Assembly: GCF_016107285.1 (NCBI RefSeq)
Contig: NZ_RCVQ01000010.1
Span: 45,648-109,647 of the forward strand
Direction of reading: 5' to 3'
Source of the DNA: Roseomonas sp. KE0001
GTDB taxonomy: Bacteria; Pseudomonadota; Alphaproteobacteria; Acetobacterales; Acetobacteraceae
DNA length: 64,000 nucleotides
Numbering within the stretch: position 1 is the stretch's first letter; every line of letters begins with the position of its first letter. This document shows positions 10,695 through 18,851 of this stretch, piece after piece. The position numbers were made by a program, and so were the translations under genes. The notes under the pieces were generated by a model. That model searched no databases, was not told where the DNA came from, and saw nothing but the letters and a program-made list of their open reading frames with translations.

Positions 10695-11378
10695 CTAGCC
10701 GCCACCGGCGCCGCGGAAGCCCTGGGCCACCACATACATCTCGGCGCTGTCCTTCCGGCTGGCCGGCGGCTTGGCGTGCCGCACCGTGGCGAAGTCCCGC
10801 TTCATGCGGTTCAGCAACTCCCGCTCGGTGCCGCCCTGGAAGACCTTGGCGACGAAGGCGCCGCCGGGCGTCAGTACCTTCCCGGCGAAGTCCAGCGCCA
10901 GCTCGATCAGGCCGAGGATGCGCAGGTGATCGGTGGCATTGTGGCCGGTGGTGTTGGGCGCCATGTCGGACAGCACCAGATCGGCCGGCCCGTCCAGCGC
11001 CTCCAGCACGCGCTGCTCCACGTCCGCCTCCTGGAAGTCGCCCTGCAGCAGGATGGCGCCGGCGATCTCGTCCATCGGCAGCAGGTCGAGGCCCACCACC
11101 TTGCCGCCCTCCCCCACCCTCTGCACCGCGACCTGCGTCCAGCCGCCCGGCGCGGCGCCGAGGTCCACCACACGCTGCCCCGGATGGAACAGCCGGTACT
11201 TCTCATCCAGCTCCAGGATCTTGAACGCGGCCCGGGACCGCCATCCGGCCGCCTTGGCGGCGCGGACATAGGGGTCGTTCAACTGCCGCTCCAGCCAGCG
11301 CTGGCTGGCGGTGCTGCGGCCCTTGGCTGTGCGCAGGCGGGTGGTCAGGCCACGGGCGCCCTCGGTCGGCGACTTCAC
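10695..11378 (-). CDS. rlmE: 23S rRNA (uridine-2'-O) methyltransferase RlmE (FtsJ/RrmJ)
   Basis: Methylates the 2'-OH of U2552 in the ribosomal A-loop, a late step in 50S assembly. From a GTG start at 11376-11378 the protein has 227 residues, slightly longer than E. coli RlmE. The SAM loop is VVDLGAAPGGWTQVA. The catalytic K-D-K-E tetrad is visible as K53 (RAAFKILE), D138 (LSDMAPNTTGHNATDH), K178 (FVAKVFQGG) and E213 (SAEMYVV). No ATG fits: the open frame continues into ppx, and the GTG gives the normal N-terminal length. It follows ppx by 29 bp and is probably cotranscribed. Confidence 0.94.
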   Translation of the reverse strand: MKSPTEGARGLTTRLRTAKGRSTASQRWLERQLNDPYVRAAKAAGWRSRAAFKILELDEKYRLFHPGQRVVDLGAAPGGWTQVAVQRVGEGGKVVGLDLLPMDEIAGAILLQGDFQEADVEQRVLEALDGPADLVLSDMAPNTTGHNATDHLRILGLIELALDFAGKVLTPGGAFVAKVFQGGTERELLNRMKRDFATVRHAKPPASRKDSAEMYVVAQGFRGAGGG

Positions 11379-11407
11379 GGTATGTCCAGTCCTTGGAACG
11401 ACGGGGA

Positions 11408-12487
11408 TCAGGAGGCCGGGTATGCCGCCGGCCTGAAAGGATGGGCCTGTGCCGCCACGCGGCGCGAGGGGAGACGCTCCTGCCGCATCATGCGCAGCAG
11501 CATGCCTTCCCGCAGGCCGCGATCGGCCACGGTGACGCAGGAGGAGGGCCAGACCCTGCGGATGGCGGCATAGATGGCGCAGCCGGGCAGGACGTAATCC
11601 GCCCGTTCCGGCCCGACGCAGGGATGCTCGCGCAGGCCGTCCCGCCCGAGCATGAAGAGGTCCCGCAACGCCTGATCGGCCTCCTGGATATCGAGCACGC
11701 GCCCGTCGATCAGGGGCCGGGAATAGCGCGGCAGGGACAGCGCGACGCCGGCCAGGGTGGTGACGGTGCCGCTGGTGCCCATCAGCCGCACGCCGCCGGC
11801 GCGCATTTCCTGGCCGATGCAATGCACCCGGTCGAAGCGGGCGAGCTCGGCCGCCACCTCCTCCACCACCCGGTCGAAGCCCTCCGGCGTGTAGCAGCAG
11901 AGGCCGGCGCGCTCGGCCAGGGTGACGACGCCGATCGGCAGCGAGACATAGCCGATCAGCTCGGGCAGGCCGTTCGGAGCGCCACGGATCCAGGCGATCT
12001 CGGTGCTGCCACCGCCGATGTCGAAAAGCAACGCCCGCCGATCCTGCGCGCGCAGCAAGGGCGCGCAGGATTCCATCGCCAGCTCGGCCTCCTCCCGCGC
12101 CGAGATGACGCGGATGGGCAGGCCGGTGGTCTCGCGGGCGCGGGCCACGAAGGCGGCGCCATTCGCGGCCTGGCGGCAGGCCTCGGTGGTGACGGCGAGC
12201 AGCCGCCGCAGCGGCCGGCGCAGCAGCTTCTGCGCGCAGGCCTGCAGGGCGGCCAGGGCCCGCTCCATCGCGCCCTCGGAGAGGCGACCCTGCTGCGCCA
12301 GCCCCTCACCCAGTCGGACAACCCGGCTGTAGCTGTCGAGCACCCGGAAGGAGCCCGCGGGGGTCGGCGTCGCCACCAGCAGCCGGCAATTGTTGGTGCC
12401 GAGATCCAGGGCGGCGAAGACACCCCCGGCGGTACCACAGGAGGGGCGGGTCGAGGCGACGGCAGGATTGGCTATGAGATCTGGCAT
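11408..12487 (-). CDS. Ppx/GppA family exopolyphosphatase
   Basis: ASKHA-fold phosphatase of 359 residues that removes terminal phosphates from polyphosphate or pppGpp. The N-terminal phosphate-binding loop is FAALDLGTNNCRLLVA (about 24-39), the second loop is LLFDIGGGSTEIAW, and a third glycine motif is MGTSGTVTTLAGVAL. It lacks the C-terminal HD-like extension of E. coli Ppx, so it is the short form common in alphaproteobacteria; sequence alone does not separate Ppx from GppA. The ATG at 12485-12487 (MPDLIANPAV) is chosen over an upstream ATG at 12607, which would add a low-complexity tail. It precedes rlmE in a two-gene unit. Confidence 0.9.
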   Translation of the reverse strand: MPDLIANPAVASTRPSCGTAGGVFAALDLGTNNCRLLVATPTPAGSFRVLDSYSRVVRLGEGLAQQGRLSEGAMERALAALQACAQKLLRRPLRRLLAVTTEACRQAANGAAFVARARETTGLPIRVISAREEAELAMESCAPLLRAQDRRALLFDIGGGSTEIAWIRGAPNGLPELIGYVSLPIGVVTLAERAGLCCYTPEGFDRVVEEVAAELARFDRVHCIGQEMRAGGVRLMGTSGTVTTLAGVALSLPRYSRPLIDGRVLDIQEADQALRDLFMLGRDGLREHPCVGPERADYVLPGCAIYAAIRRVWPSSCVTVADRGLREGMLLRMMRQERLPSRRVAAQAHPFRPAAYPAS

Positions 12488-12678
12488 GGTGTTCGGGGCT
12501 TCCCTGGCGCCGCCATGGCGGCAGCGCCCGGGCCAGCTGCCCCATGATCCGGCGAGCCGGCCCCGGGGGCAAGCGATTTTGCTCCACGCCGCGAAACACG
12601 CGCCCACACGGCTTGATCCGTCCGGACGGCAATGCTAAGTGCCCCGCCACGCCGCCGGACCCGCTCCGACGGACCCGT

Positions 12679-12752
12679 TGGGGAATAGTTTAACGGTAGA
12701 ACTCCCGACTCTGACTCGGGCAGTCTTGGTTCGAATCCAGGTTCCCCAGCCA
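12679..12752 (+). tRNA. tRNA-Gln (anticodon CTG)
   Basis: A 74-nt cloverleaf. The acceptor stem TGGGGAA/TTCCCCA is followed by discriminator G and an encoded CCA (12750-12752). The anticodon stem CCCGA/TCGGG encloses the loop CTCTGAC, anticodon CTG. The T-arm contains GGTTCGAATCC. It stands alone between ppx and the atuA operon, pointing away from ppx. Confidence 0.97.
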
Positions 12753-12791
12753 AACTCCGTCCCGTTCCGGCTTACACCACCTCGCCCCTGC

Positions 12792-13163
12792 TCATGAGGG
12801 GCCGGGCCGGGAGACTTCCCCTCCGCCCAGGGCCGCCTCCGGCACCTCGACCGTCAGGCCCAGCAGCCGGAAGGAGAGCGTCTTGCCGTGCCCGTCCAGG
12901 TTCAGGGCCCCGTTGACGCCGCCCTGCAGCACGTCGTCGATCACGAAATTGCATCCGCCAAGGCGCGGCAGGTCGTAGCGCCGCACGCGGGTCGCGCCCC
13001 GATGCGCGAAGAGCGCCAGGATCCTGGCCTCGTCCAGCTGCGGCGCCAGCACCGGCCACAGCGCCGGATCATAGGCGAAGACCGCCACGTTGAGACGATT
13101 GCCCTTGTCCCCCGCCCGCGCATGCGCGACGCGGTGCAGGGGCACCTCCACCCGCCGGCTCAT
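12792..13163 (-). CDS. AtuA C-terminal ferredoxin-like domain as a separate protein
   Basis: Protein of 123 residues matching the small domain that ends single-chain AtuA proteins: an opening like LHRVAHARAGDKGNRLNVAV, then ILALFAHRGATRVRRYDLP and GGVNGALNLDGHGKTLSFRL. The ATG at 13161-13163 overlaps the stop of the preceding AtuA-domain gene as ATGA, indicating translational coupling and probably a stoichiometric complex. The open frame reaches 13292, but that extension lies inside the atuA coding region. The function is unknown on its own; it most likely completes the AtuA enzyme. There is no signal peptide or membrane segment. Confidence 0.85.
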   Translation of the reverse strand: MSRRVEVPLHRVAHARAGDKGNRLNVAVFAYDPALWPVLAPQLDEARILALFAHRGATRVRRYDLPRLGGCNFVIDDVLQGGVNGALNLDGHGKTLSFRLLGLTVEVPEAALGGGEVSRPGPS

Positions 13164-14545
13164 GCCACATCCTCCAGCCCGAGAAACGACACCCGTGGCC
13201 GGACCCGCTCGCGCGGCACCATGAAGGACAGGGTGCGGATGCGGTCCACCACGCGGGTCCTGGCACCGCCGCCGCCCGCCGGCCCGCAGCACAGGAGGGA
13301 GAGCACCTCGCGCGCCGCGCGCTCCGCGGCCTCGCGCGTGTCGGTGGCGACGGCGAGGCGCAGCCGGATATCCTCCGGCACATCCTTGGGCGCCAGCGCC
13401 GCCGCCTCACGCAGCACGCCGGCATCCCCGTCCAGAACGCTGACCACACCGATCAGGTCGACGCGCACGCGCCCCTCGATGCCGAGCAGCGCCAGCCGGT
13501 CGCGCAGGGTCCGGCCAGCCAGGGCGGCGCGGGCGCGGGCATGGGGCCCCGCATAGGAGATCTCGCCCTCGCCCAGCCAGCCGCCCGGCAGGCTGACCGT
13601 GGCCTTGAGCCGCTCCGGCCGCGGCCCGCCCCGCGCGCCGCTGACCCGGACCCGGTCGCGGCCCTCCTCGGCCAGGACCACCGTCGTCACGTCCAGCGTG
13701 ACATCGGGGGTGAGATAGGCGGCGGGGTCGTGCAGTTCGTAGAGCAGCTGCTCCTTCACGGTGCGCAGATCGACCAACCCGCCACTGCCCGGCGGCTTGG
13801 TGATGACGAAGCCGCCATCCTCCCGCATCTCGGCGATGGGGAAGCCGATCCGGTGCGGCTCCGGCACCTCCTTCAGACCGGGATCGGCGAAGTATCCGCC
13901 GGTGACCTGGCTGCCGCATTCCAGCAGGTGGCCGCAGGCAGTCCCGGCGGCGAGGCGCGGCCAGTCGTCCTCGGCCCAGCCGAAATGCGCCAGCATCGGA
14001 CCGAGCGCCAGCGCCGGATCGGCGGCGCGGCCGGTGATCACCACCTGCGCGCCGCCGCGCAACGCCTCGGCGATCGGGGCCGCGCCCAGATAGACATTGG
14101 CGGCGATGACCGCCGACGGGTCCAGCACCGCCCCCTCGTCGCCTTCCCAGGGCTCCAGGTCATCCAGCGCATCGGTGCCGCGCAGGTCGTCGCCCTCGAC
14201 GACACCGACCCGCAACGCCCCCAGGCCCAGCTCGCGGCCGAGGCGCAGCACCGCGCGCGCGGCGCCGGCCGGATTGGTCGCGCCGCCATTGGTGACGATG
14301 GGAATGCCATGCGCCACGCAGTCGCGCAGGACAGGCCGCAACAGCGCCTCCAGGGCCGGCTCGTAGCCGCCCTCCGGATTGTGCCGCCGGTCGCGCTGGG
14401 CCAGGGCCAGGGTGCGCTCGCCCAGGACCTCCAGCATCAGCGCCGCGGGTCCGCCGGCCGCCACCAGCGCCGCCACCACCGGCACCGGCGCGTCCAGCCG
14501 GTCGCCCGAGAAGCCTGAGCCACAGCCGATCCTCAGCATCTCCAT
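13160..14545 (-). CDS. AtuA family protein (DUF1446, acyclic terpene utilisation type), main domain
   Basis: Cytoplasmic protein of 461 residues of the DUF1446/AtuA family, named from the acyclic terpene (citronellol) catabolic cluster of Pseudomonas, where its reaction is undefined. Family features include the N-terminal RIGCGSGFSGDRLDAPVP, PIVTNGGATNP, VVITGRAADPALALGPM, and GHLLECGSQVTGGYF. The ATG at 14543-14545 starts 6 bp after the upstream TctC stop; another ATG two codons later is possible. Single-chain homologues carry a further about 100 residues, which here form the next gene. No terpene genes (AtuC/AtuF carboxylase or the like) accompany it, so its substrate is probably another organic acid supplied through the adjoining TctC receptor. 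Confidence 0.88.
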   Translation of the reverse strand: MEMLRIGCGSGFSGDRLDAPVPVVAALVAAGGPAALMLEVLGERTLALAQRDRRHNPEGGYEPALEALLRPVLRDCVAHGIPIVTNGGATNPAGAARAVLRLGRELGLGALRVGVVEGDDLRGTDALDDLEPWEGDEGAVLDPSAVIAANVYLGAAPIAEALRGGAQVVITGRAADPALALGPMLAHFGWAEDDWPRLAAGTACGHLLECGSQVTGGYFADPGLKEVPEPHRIGFPIAEMREDGGFVITKPPGSGGLVDLRTVKEQLLYELHDPAAYLTPDVTLDVTTVVLAEEGRDRVRVSGARGGPRPERLKATVSLPGGWLGEGEISYAGPHARARAALAGRTLRDRLALLGIEGRVRVDLIGVVSVLDGDAGVLREAAALAPKDVPEDIRLRLAVATDTREAAERAAREVLSLLCCGPAGGGGARTRVVDRIRTLSFMVPRERVRPRVSFLGLEDVA

Positions 14546-14550
14546 GGCGC

Positions 14551-15531
14551 TCAATCCGCCCGCGCGCCGGAGATGCGCACCACCTCGGCCCATTTGGCGA
14601 TGTCGGCGCGCAGGAAGGGCACGAAGTCGTCAGGCGGCAGGCCGACCGGCTCCAGCCCCTGCTCCACCAGGCGCGGACGGACCTCGGGCGAGGCCAGCGC
14701 AGCCTGCAGCGCGGCGAAGATGCGGTCGCGCACCGGGCCGGGCAGGCCGGCAGGCGCGAAGAGACCGTGCCAGGCGCTGACGTCGAAATCCTCGACCCCC
14801 TGCTCCATCGCGGTCGGCACATGCGGCGTCCATTCCAGCCGCTTCGCCGAGGTGGCGGCCAGGGCGCGCAGCGTGCCGTCCCGCACGAAGGGCAGCACCG
14901 CCGTCACCTGATAGATGGTCATCGGCACGTTGCCGGCGATGACATCGGTCACCGCCTGCGCGCCGGAGCGGTAGGGCACGTGCTCGAGCGGCGCGCCGCT
15001 GCGCAGCTTCAGCAGCTCTCCGGCCAGGTGCGAGGAGGTGCCGTTCCCGGCCGAGGCGTAGCTGACGCCGCGCTGCGTCCGCGCCCAGGCGAGGAACTCC
15101 GGCAGGGTCCTGGCCGGGACCGAGGGATTCACGACCAGCAGGTTCGGGGCCGTCGTCACCAGCGAGATCGGCGTGAAGTCCCGCAGGACGTCGTAGGGGA
15201 TCGAGGGCATCAGCGACATGTTCACCGAATGCGAGGCGATGCTGCCCATGCAGAGGGTGTAACCATCCGGCGCGGACTTCGCGACCGCGTCGCTGCCCAC
15301 CACCCCGCCGGCCCCGGCCCGGTTCTCCACCACCACCGGCTGGCCGAGGCCGCGCGACATCTGCGGCGAGACCAGGCGGGTCATGATGTCGGTGCTGGTG
15401 CCGGCGCCGAAGGGCACGACCATGCGGATGGTCCGGGCCGGCCATTCCGCCTGGGCGTCGGCCCGTCCGGGCAGCAGGGCCACCGCGGTCGCGCCAAGCA
15501 GCAGCCGGCGCGTGCCGATGATCGGTCGCAT
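14551..15531 (-). CDS. Tripartite tricarboxylate transporter receptor (TctC/Bug family)
   Basis: Periplasmic solute receptor of 326 residues with a signal peptide (MRPIIGTRRLLLGATAVALL, cleavage near ADA-QAEWP). Bug-family marks are IRMVVPFGAGTSTDIMTRLV, VVVENRAGAGGVVGSDAVAK, PDGYTLCMGS and HVPYRSGAQAVTDVIAG. The ATG at 15529-15531 follows GGGAGG at good spacing; the frame runs further upstream without a better start. It is the first gene of the three-gene unit with atuA and its C-terminal domain gene. No TctA or TctB membrane genes are nearby, so it either borrows them or acts as an extracytoplasmic sensor, as known for BctC. Carboxylic acids are the usual ligands. Confidence 0.93.
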   Translation of the reverse strand: MRPIIGTRRLLLGATAVALLPGRADAQAEWPARTIRMVVPFGAGTSTDIMTRLVSPQMSRGLGQPVVVENRAGAGGVVGSDAVAKSAPDGYTLCMGSIASHSVNMSLMPSIPYDVLRDFTPISLVTTAPNLLVVNPSVPARTLPEFLAWARTQRGVSYASAGNGTSSHLAGELLKLRSGAPLEHVPYRSGAQAVTDVIAGNVPMTIYQVTAVLPFVRDGTLRALAATSAKRLEWTPHVPTAMEQGVEDFDVSAWHGLFAPAGLPGPVRDRIFAALQAALASPEVRPRLVEQGLEPVGLPPDDFVPFLRADIAKWAEVVRISGARAD

Positions 15532-15924
15532 CGCGATCCTCCCGTTTTGCCACGCCGGAAGTCTCGGCGGGACTTCAGACATGCCAAGCGGCCGGTCATC
15601 GTACAATGGAAATGATCCGATCCTTCCCCAGACCGTCCCCATGCAAGCCGGTCCGCGCCGCCAAGGCGCTGGCCCGCCTGACCCCGGAGCCGGGGATGGC
15701 GCGGCGGGTCCTGCTGCCGCCGGCCGCTCACTCTCCCCGGCGGCCGAGGCCTTCGCCATGGCACTCCGCGCGGCCGCCCGGAAGGCCCGGCCCGCGGACC
15801 CTTAACAGGTTGGAATCCTGCGCGTAGAACCCCGGCCACCTCTGATGGCGGCAGGCCGCCGGGCCGCCGCGAACCGGATCGAGCTTGCCATGCCGAGACT
15901 GACAACGCGGAGCGACCGTCCCCG
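15532..15924. other. Intergenic region, probable promoter zone of the TctC-atuA unit
   Basis: No convincing gene is present in these 393 bp. The part nearest TctC should contain the promoter of the leftward unit; an AT-richer patch at about 15599-15620 is the only candidate and has no clear -35/-10 pair. The right half leads into a small rightward gene. Short open frames here are arginine- and proline-rich noise. Confidence 0.5.
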
Positions 15925-16197
15925 ATGAGTGGCAAGGCCCAGGCCCGTTCCACCACGCCGCGCCGCCGCGTCGCTTCCGCCAAGTCGCCGGCGAAGGCGC
16001 CACGCCGCGCCGCCGGGACCGAGAAGGCCGCACAGCCCGCCAAGGCGGGCCGGCGCAAGCCGGCAGCGGCCAGGCCACCCGCCAGGCCGCCGGGCGGCGG
16101 TCTGCGGCGGCAGGTCGCCGACTACCTGCTGGGCGTGCTGATGCTGGGCGCGGCGACCTGGGGGCTGATGTCCTTCCTCGGCGTGTCGCCGTTCTGA
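15925..16197 (+). CDS. Small basic protein with one C-terminal membrane segment, unknown function
   Basis: Predicted protein of 90 residues. The first 65 are rich in Ala, Lys, Arg and Pro (low complexity, strongly basic), followed by one hydrophobic helix of about 20 residues, YLLGVLMLGAATWGLMSFLG, ending in VSPF. A weak GGAG precedes the ATG at 15925. The design, a cytoplasmic basic tail anchored in the inner membrane, is plausible for a DNA- or ribosome-contacting tail-anchored protein, but no family is recognised. It ends 76 bp before the stop of the convergent DUF1537-like gene. It could be a spurious frame in GC-rich DNA; the clean hydrophobic helix argues against that. Confidence 0.5.
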   Translation: MSGKAQARSTTPRRRVASAKSPAKAPRRAAGTEKAAQPAKAGRRKPAAARPPARPPGGGLRRQVADYLLGVLMLGAATWGLMSFLGVSPF

Positions 16198-16204
16198 TCG
16201 CCCG

Positions 16205-16300
16205 GCCGGACGGCTCCGCCGCTGTTCAGCCGGACGGCTCCGCCGTTGTTCAGCCGGGCGGCTCCGCCGTCGTCTAGCCGGGCGGCTCCGCCGCGGTCGC
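16205..16300. repeat. Four tandem 24-bp repeats that duplicate the 3' end and stop codon of the DUF1537-like gene
   Basis: Units are at 16205-16228, 16229-16252, 16253-16276 and 16277-16300, core GCCGGRCGGCTCCGCCG. Read leftward, the last unit encodes the gene's final ATAAEPPG. Each following unit begins with an in-frame stop (TAG, TGA, TGA) and then encodes TTAEPPG, TTAEPSG or TAAEPSG. GGCGGCTCCGCC within a unit can form a small GC hairpin. The array lies between two convergent genes and may serve as a transcription block. Confidence 0.9.
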
Positions 16301-17299
16301 CAGTTCCCGCAGCAGGCCGGGCTGCCCCACGCCGGAGCGCTGGAAGATCACGCCGGTCCCGTCCAGCAGGCCGCCGCGCAGCCGCAGGAAGGGCAGGCCC
16401 TGCGGGATCAGCCCCTCGACCCGGAGCGACTCCGCGCCCAGCACGCCGGCCAGTCCGCGCAGCGTATCGCCGCCGCTGACCAGCAGCGTGGCGGGCGCCG
16501 GCAGGCGGCGCAGCAGCGCGCCGAAGGCCAGCTCGGCGCGCCGCGCCGCCTCGCCGGGCGAGGTCGTGGCCGCCAGGTTCAGTCGCAGGAAGGCGGCGCC
16601 GTGCCGCTCCAGGCGCCGCTGCACGCGTTCCGGCTTCTCGTTGTCGGCCAGCGTCATGGACATGGGCGAGGCCTCGGCGAACTGCGCCGTGCTCATCGGA
16701 TGCAGGGCGCCGAGCAGGCCGAGCAGCGGCAGGACGGGACGGACCGGGCAAGGCGGAAGGTCGGCCAGGGCGGCAGCCAGCGCGAGGCCGCCGGACCACA
16801 GCACCGGTCCCTCGATCGCGCGCCCGGCGGCCACCACCTGCTGCAGCTCCGCGGCGTCCCTGACCAGCCAGAGGCTGGCGCCCTCCGGCACCGGATCGCC
16901 CGGCATGGCCAGGGCGGCAGACAGCCCGGCACCGGCCAGGGCGTCGCGCAGCCCCGCCACGGCCTGAAGGCCCGGCCCGGCATCCGGCACCAGGATGGCG
17001 CGCCGGAACGGGCCGCTGCCGAACAGCGCCGCGATCTCCGCCGCCGGACTGCCGCGCAGCCGCGCGTCCAGGACGTGGAAGGCCAGCTCGCCCTCCGCCA
17101 GGGTCGGCGCCCAGGCCCGGAAGCGGGCGGCGGCCAGATGCGGCGCGCGGTCCCGCGTGCGGGCGTCAAGTCCGGCGGCCTCGGGCAGGGCCGCGGTGCT
17201 CCAGCCGCAGCTTACCGGGCCGGCCGCGCCCGTGAACCGCGCGGCGGTCTCCAGGGTTCCGGCGAGGTCATCGGCCAGCAGGCGAATGCGCAGGGTCAT
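16274..17299 (-). CDS. Four-carbon acid sugar kinase-like protein (DUF1537), divergent in key motifs
   Basis: Protein of 341 residues resembling the OtnK/DUF1537 kinase family, which phosphorylates four-carbon sugar acids such as erythronate or threonate. The N-terminal domain begins RIRLLADDLAGTLETAARF. The C-terminal nucleotide domain has LLVSGGDTLRGLAGVLG and ends GTGVIFQRSGVGQPGLLREL. Compared with active members, the acidic motif DDxTGxxDT reads DDLAGTLET, and the end motif KSGxFGxxD reads QRSGVGQPG. It is also shorter than the usual about 420 residues. The ATG at 17297-17299 starts MTLRIRLLADD; an upstream reading to 17473 adds low-complexity residues. No aldolase, PdxA2 or dehydrogenase partner is adjacent. 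It may be inactive or altered in function. Confidence 0.75.
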   Translation of the reverse strand: MTLRIRLLADDLAGTLETAARFTGAAGPVSCGWSTAALPEAAGLDARTRDRAPHLAAARFRAWAPTLAEGELAFHVLDARLRGSPAAEIAALFGSGPFRRAILVPDAGPGLQAVAGLRDALAGAGLSAALAMPGDPVPEGASLWLVRDAAELQQVVAAGRAIEGPVLWSGGLALAAALADLPPCPVRPVLPLLGLLGALHPMSTAQFAEASPMSMTLADNEKPERVQRRLERHGAAFLRLNLAATTSPGEAARRAELAFGALLRRLPAPATLLVSGGDTLRGLAGVLGAESLRVEGLIPQGLPFLRLRGGLLDGTGVIFQRSGVGQPGLLRELATAAEPPG

Positions 17300-17489
17300 G
17301 CCGAGCGGATTAGCGCCTCGCCCCCCCTTCCGCCAACAGCCGATGCGGCCGCCTTGCCAGCCGCCGCGTTCCGGTCCAGCCTCGGCGGCGGACCGGCTCT
17401 CTGAAGGCCGGCACGGGAGCGGATCAGGAGGGACGGCCGATGCCAGGCCAGAGTCCAGGGGCGGCGGCCCCACGGCCAGAGGCGGCCGG

Positions 17490-18161
17490 ATGACCTATGT
17501 CTTCGAGTTCGGTCAGGTCTTCGCTGCCTGGGACGAGCTGCTGGCCGGCGCGCTGCGCACCCTCTGGCTCTCCGCCGCCTCGATGGCCATCGGCCTGGTG
17601 CTGGCCATCCTCGGCGCGCTCGGCAAGACCAGCGGCCCCACCTGGCTGCGCTGGCTGCTCGACGCCTATATCGAGCAGATCCGCAACACCCCCTTCCTGA
17701 TCCAGATCTTCCTGGTCTTCTTCGGCCTGCCGGCCATCGGCCTGCGACTGGAGGCCGACCAGGCCGCGCTGCTCGCGATGGTGATCAACGTCGCGGCCTA
17801 CGGCATCGAGATCATCCGCGCCGGCATCGAGAGCATCGGCAAGGGGCAGATCGAGGCCGGACGGGCGCTCGGGCTGCATTCCCTGCAGATCTTCCGCCAC
17901 ATCATCCTCAAGCCGGCGCTGCAGGCGATCTACCCGGCGCTCACCAGCCAGTTCATCCTGCTGATGCTGAATTCCAGCGTCTGCTCGGCGATCGCGGCCA
18001 GCGAGCTGACCGCGGCGGCGAACGACATCCAGGCGCGCAACTTCCGCAGCTTCGAGGTCTATTTCGTCGTCACCGGCATGTACTTCGCCATGTCGCTGAT
18101 CTTCTGGGGGATCTTCGCCGTGATCGAGCGTGCCTTCCTGCGCCGCCCGGCGACGCGCTGA
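17490..18161 (+). CDS. Polar amino acid ABC transporter permease (HisM/GlnP family), first of two
   Basis: Inner-membrane permease of 223 residues with about five hydrophobic helices. The family region TLWLSAASMAIGLVLAILGA is followed by the loop YIEQIRNTPFLIQIFLVFF and the ATPase-contact EAA motif GQIEAGRALGLHSLQIFRHI. The ATG at 17490-17492 begins MTYVFEFGQVFAAWDELLAG, typical for the family; the frame is open far upstream across the DUF1537 gene. The gene starts the permease-permease-receptor unit. No ATPase gene accompanies it. Confidence 0.92.
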   Translation: MTYVFEFGQVFAAWDELLAGALRTLWLSAASMAIGLVLAILGALGKTSGPTWLRWLLDAYIEQIRNTPFLIQIFLVFFGLPAIGLRLEADQAALLAMVINVAAYGIEIIRAGIESIGKGQIEAGRALGLHSLQIFRHIILKPALQAIYPALTSQFILLMLNSSVCSAIAASELTAAANDIQARNFRSFEVYFVVTGMYFAMSLIFWGIFAVIERAFLRRPATR

Positions 18162-18171
18162 GGCGGCGGGC

Positions 18172-18822
18172 ATGCGCGAGTTCGGCCTCAACGAATTCTG
18201 GTTCATCCTCCTGGCGGTGCGCTGGACGCTGCTGCTCTCCGTCGCCGCCTTCCTCGGCGGCTGCCTCGGCGGCCTCGCCATCGCGCTGATGCGCACCAGC
18301 CACCTCGCCGCGCTGCGCTGGCTCGCCATCGGCTACATCAAGCTGTTCCAGGGCACGCCGCTGCTGATGCAGCTCTTCCTGGCCTTCTTCGTGCCCGGCA
18401 TCTTCGGCTTCGACGTCGATCCCTGGGGGGCCGCGGTGCTGGGCCTCTCGCTGCATGCCAGCGCCTTCCTGGGCGAGATCTGGCGCGGCTGCATCGAGGT
18501 GGTGCCGCGCGGGCAATGGGAGGCCTCGGCCGCGCTCGGCCTGCGCTACTGGAACCAGATGCGGCACATCGTGCTGCCGCAGGCCTTCCGCATCGCCATC
18601 CCGCCGACCGTGGGCTTCCTGGTGCAGCTCATCAAGGCGACCTCGCTCGCCTCGATCATCGGCTTCGTCGAGCTGACCCGCGCGGCGCAGGTGATCAACA
18701 ATGCCACCTTCGAGCCCTTCACCATCTTCGGGCTCGTGGCGCTGATCTACTTCCTGCTGTGCTGGCCGCTCTCGGCCTACAGCCGGCGCATGGAGAGGAA
18801 GCTCGCCGTGGCGACACGGTGA
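18172..18822 (+). CDS. Polar amino acid ABC transporter permease (HisQ/GlnP family), second of two
   Basis: Permease of 216 residues that should form a heterodimer with the product of the preceding gene. Visible elements are WTLLLSVAAFLGGCLGGLA (first helix), YIKLFQGTPLLMQLFLAFF, and the EAA loop GQWEASAALGLRYWNQMRHI. The ATG at 18172 lies 10 bp after the first permease stop; an in-frame ATG at 18130 would overlap that gene and lengthen the N-terminus without reason. The receptor gene follows after 29 bp. Confidence 0.93.
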   Translation: MREFGLNEFWFILLAVRWTLLLSVAAFLGGCLGGLAIALMRTSHLAALRWLAIGYIKLFQGTPLLMQLFLAFFVPGIFGFDVDPWGAAVLGLSLHASAFLGEIWRGCIEVVPRGQWEASAALGLRYWNQMRHIVLPQAFRIAIPPTVGFLVQLIKATSLASIIGFVELTRAAQVINNATFEPFTIFGLVALIYFLLCWPLSAYSRRMERKLAVATR

Positions 18823-18851
18823 GCGGTACAACAGGGACAAGGAGACGAGCC

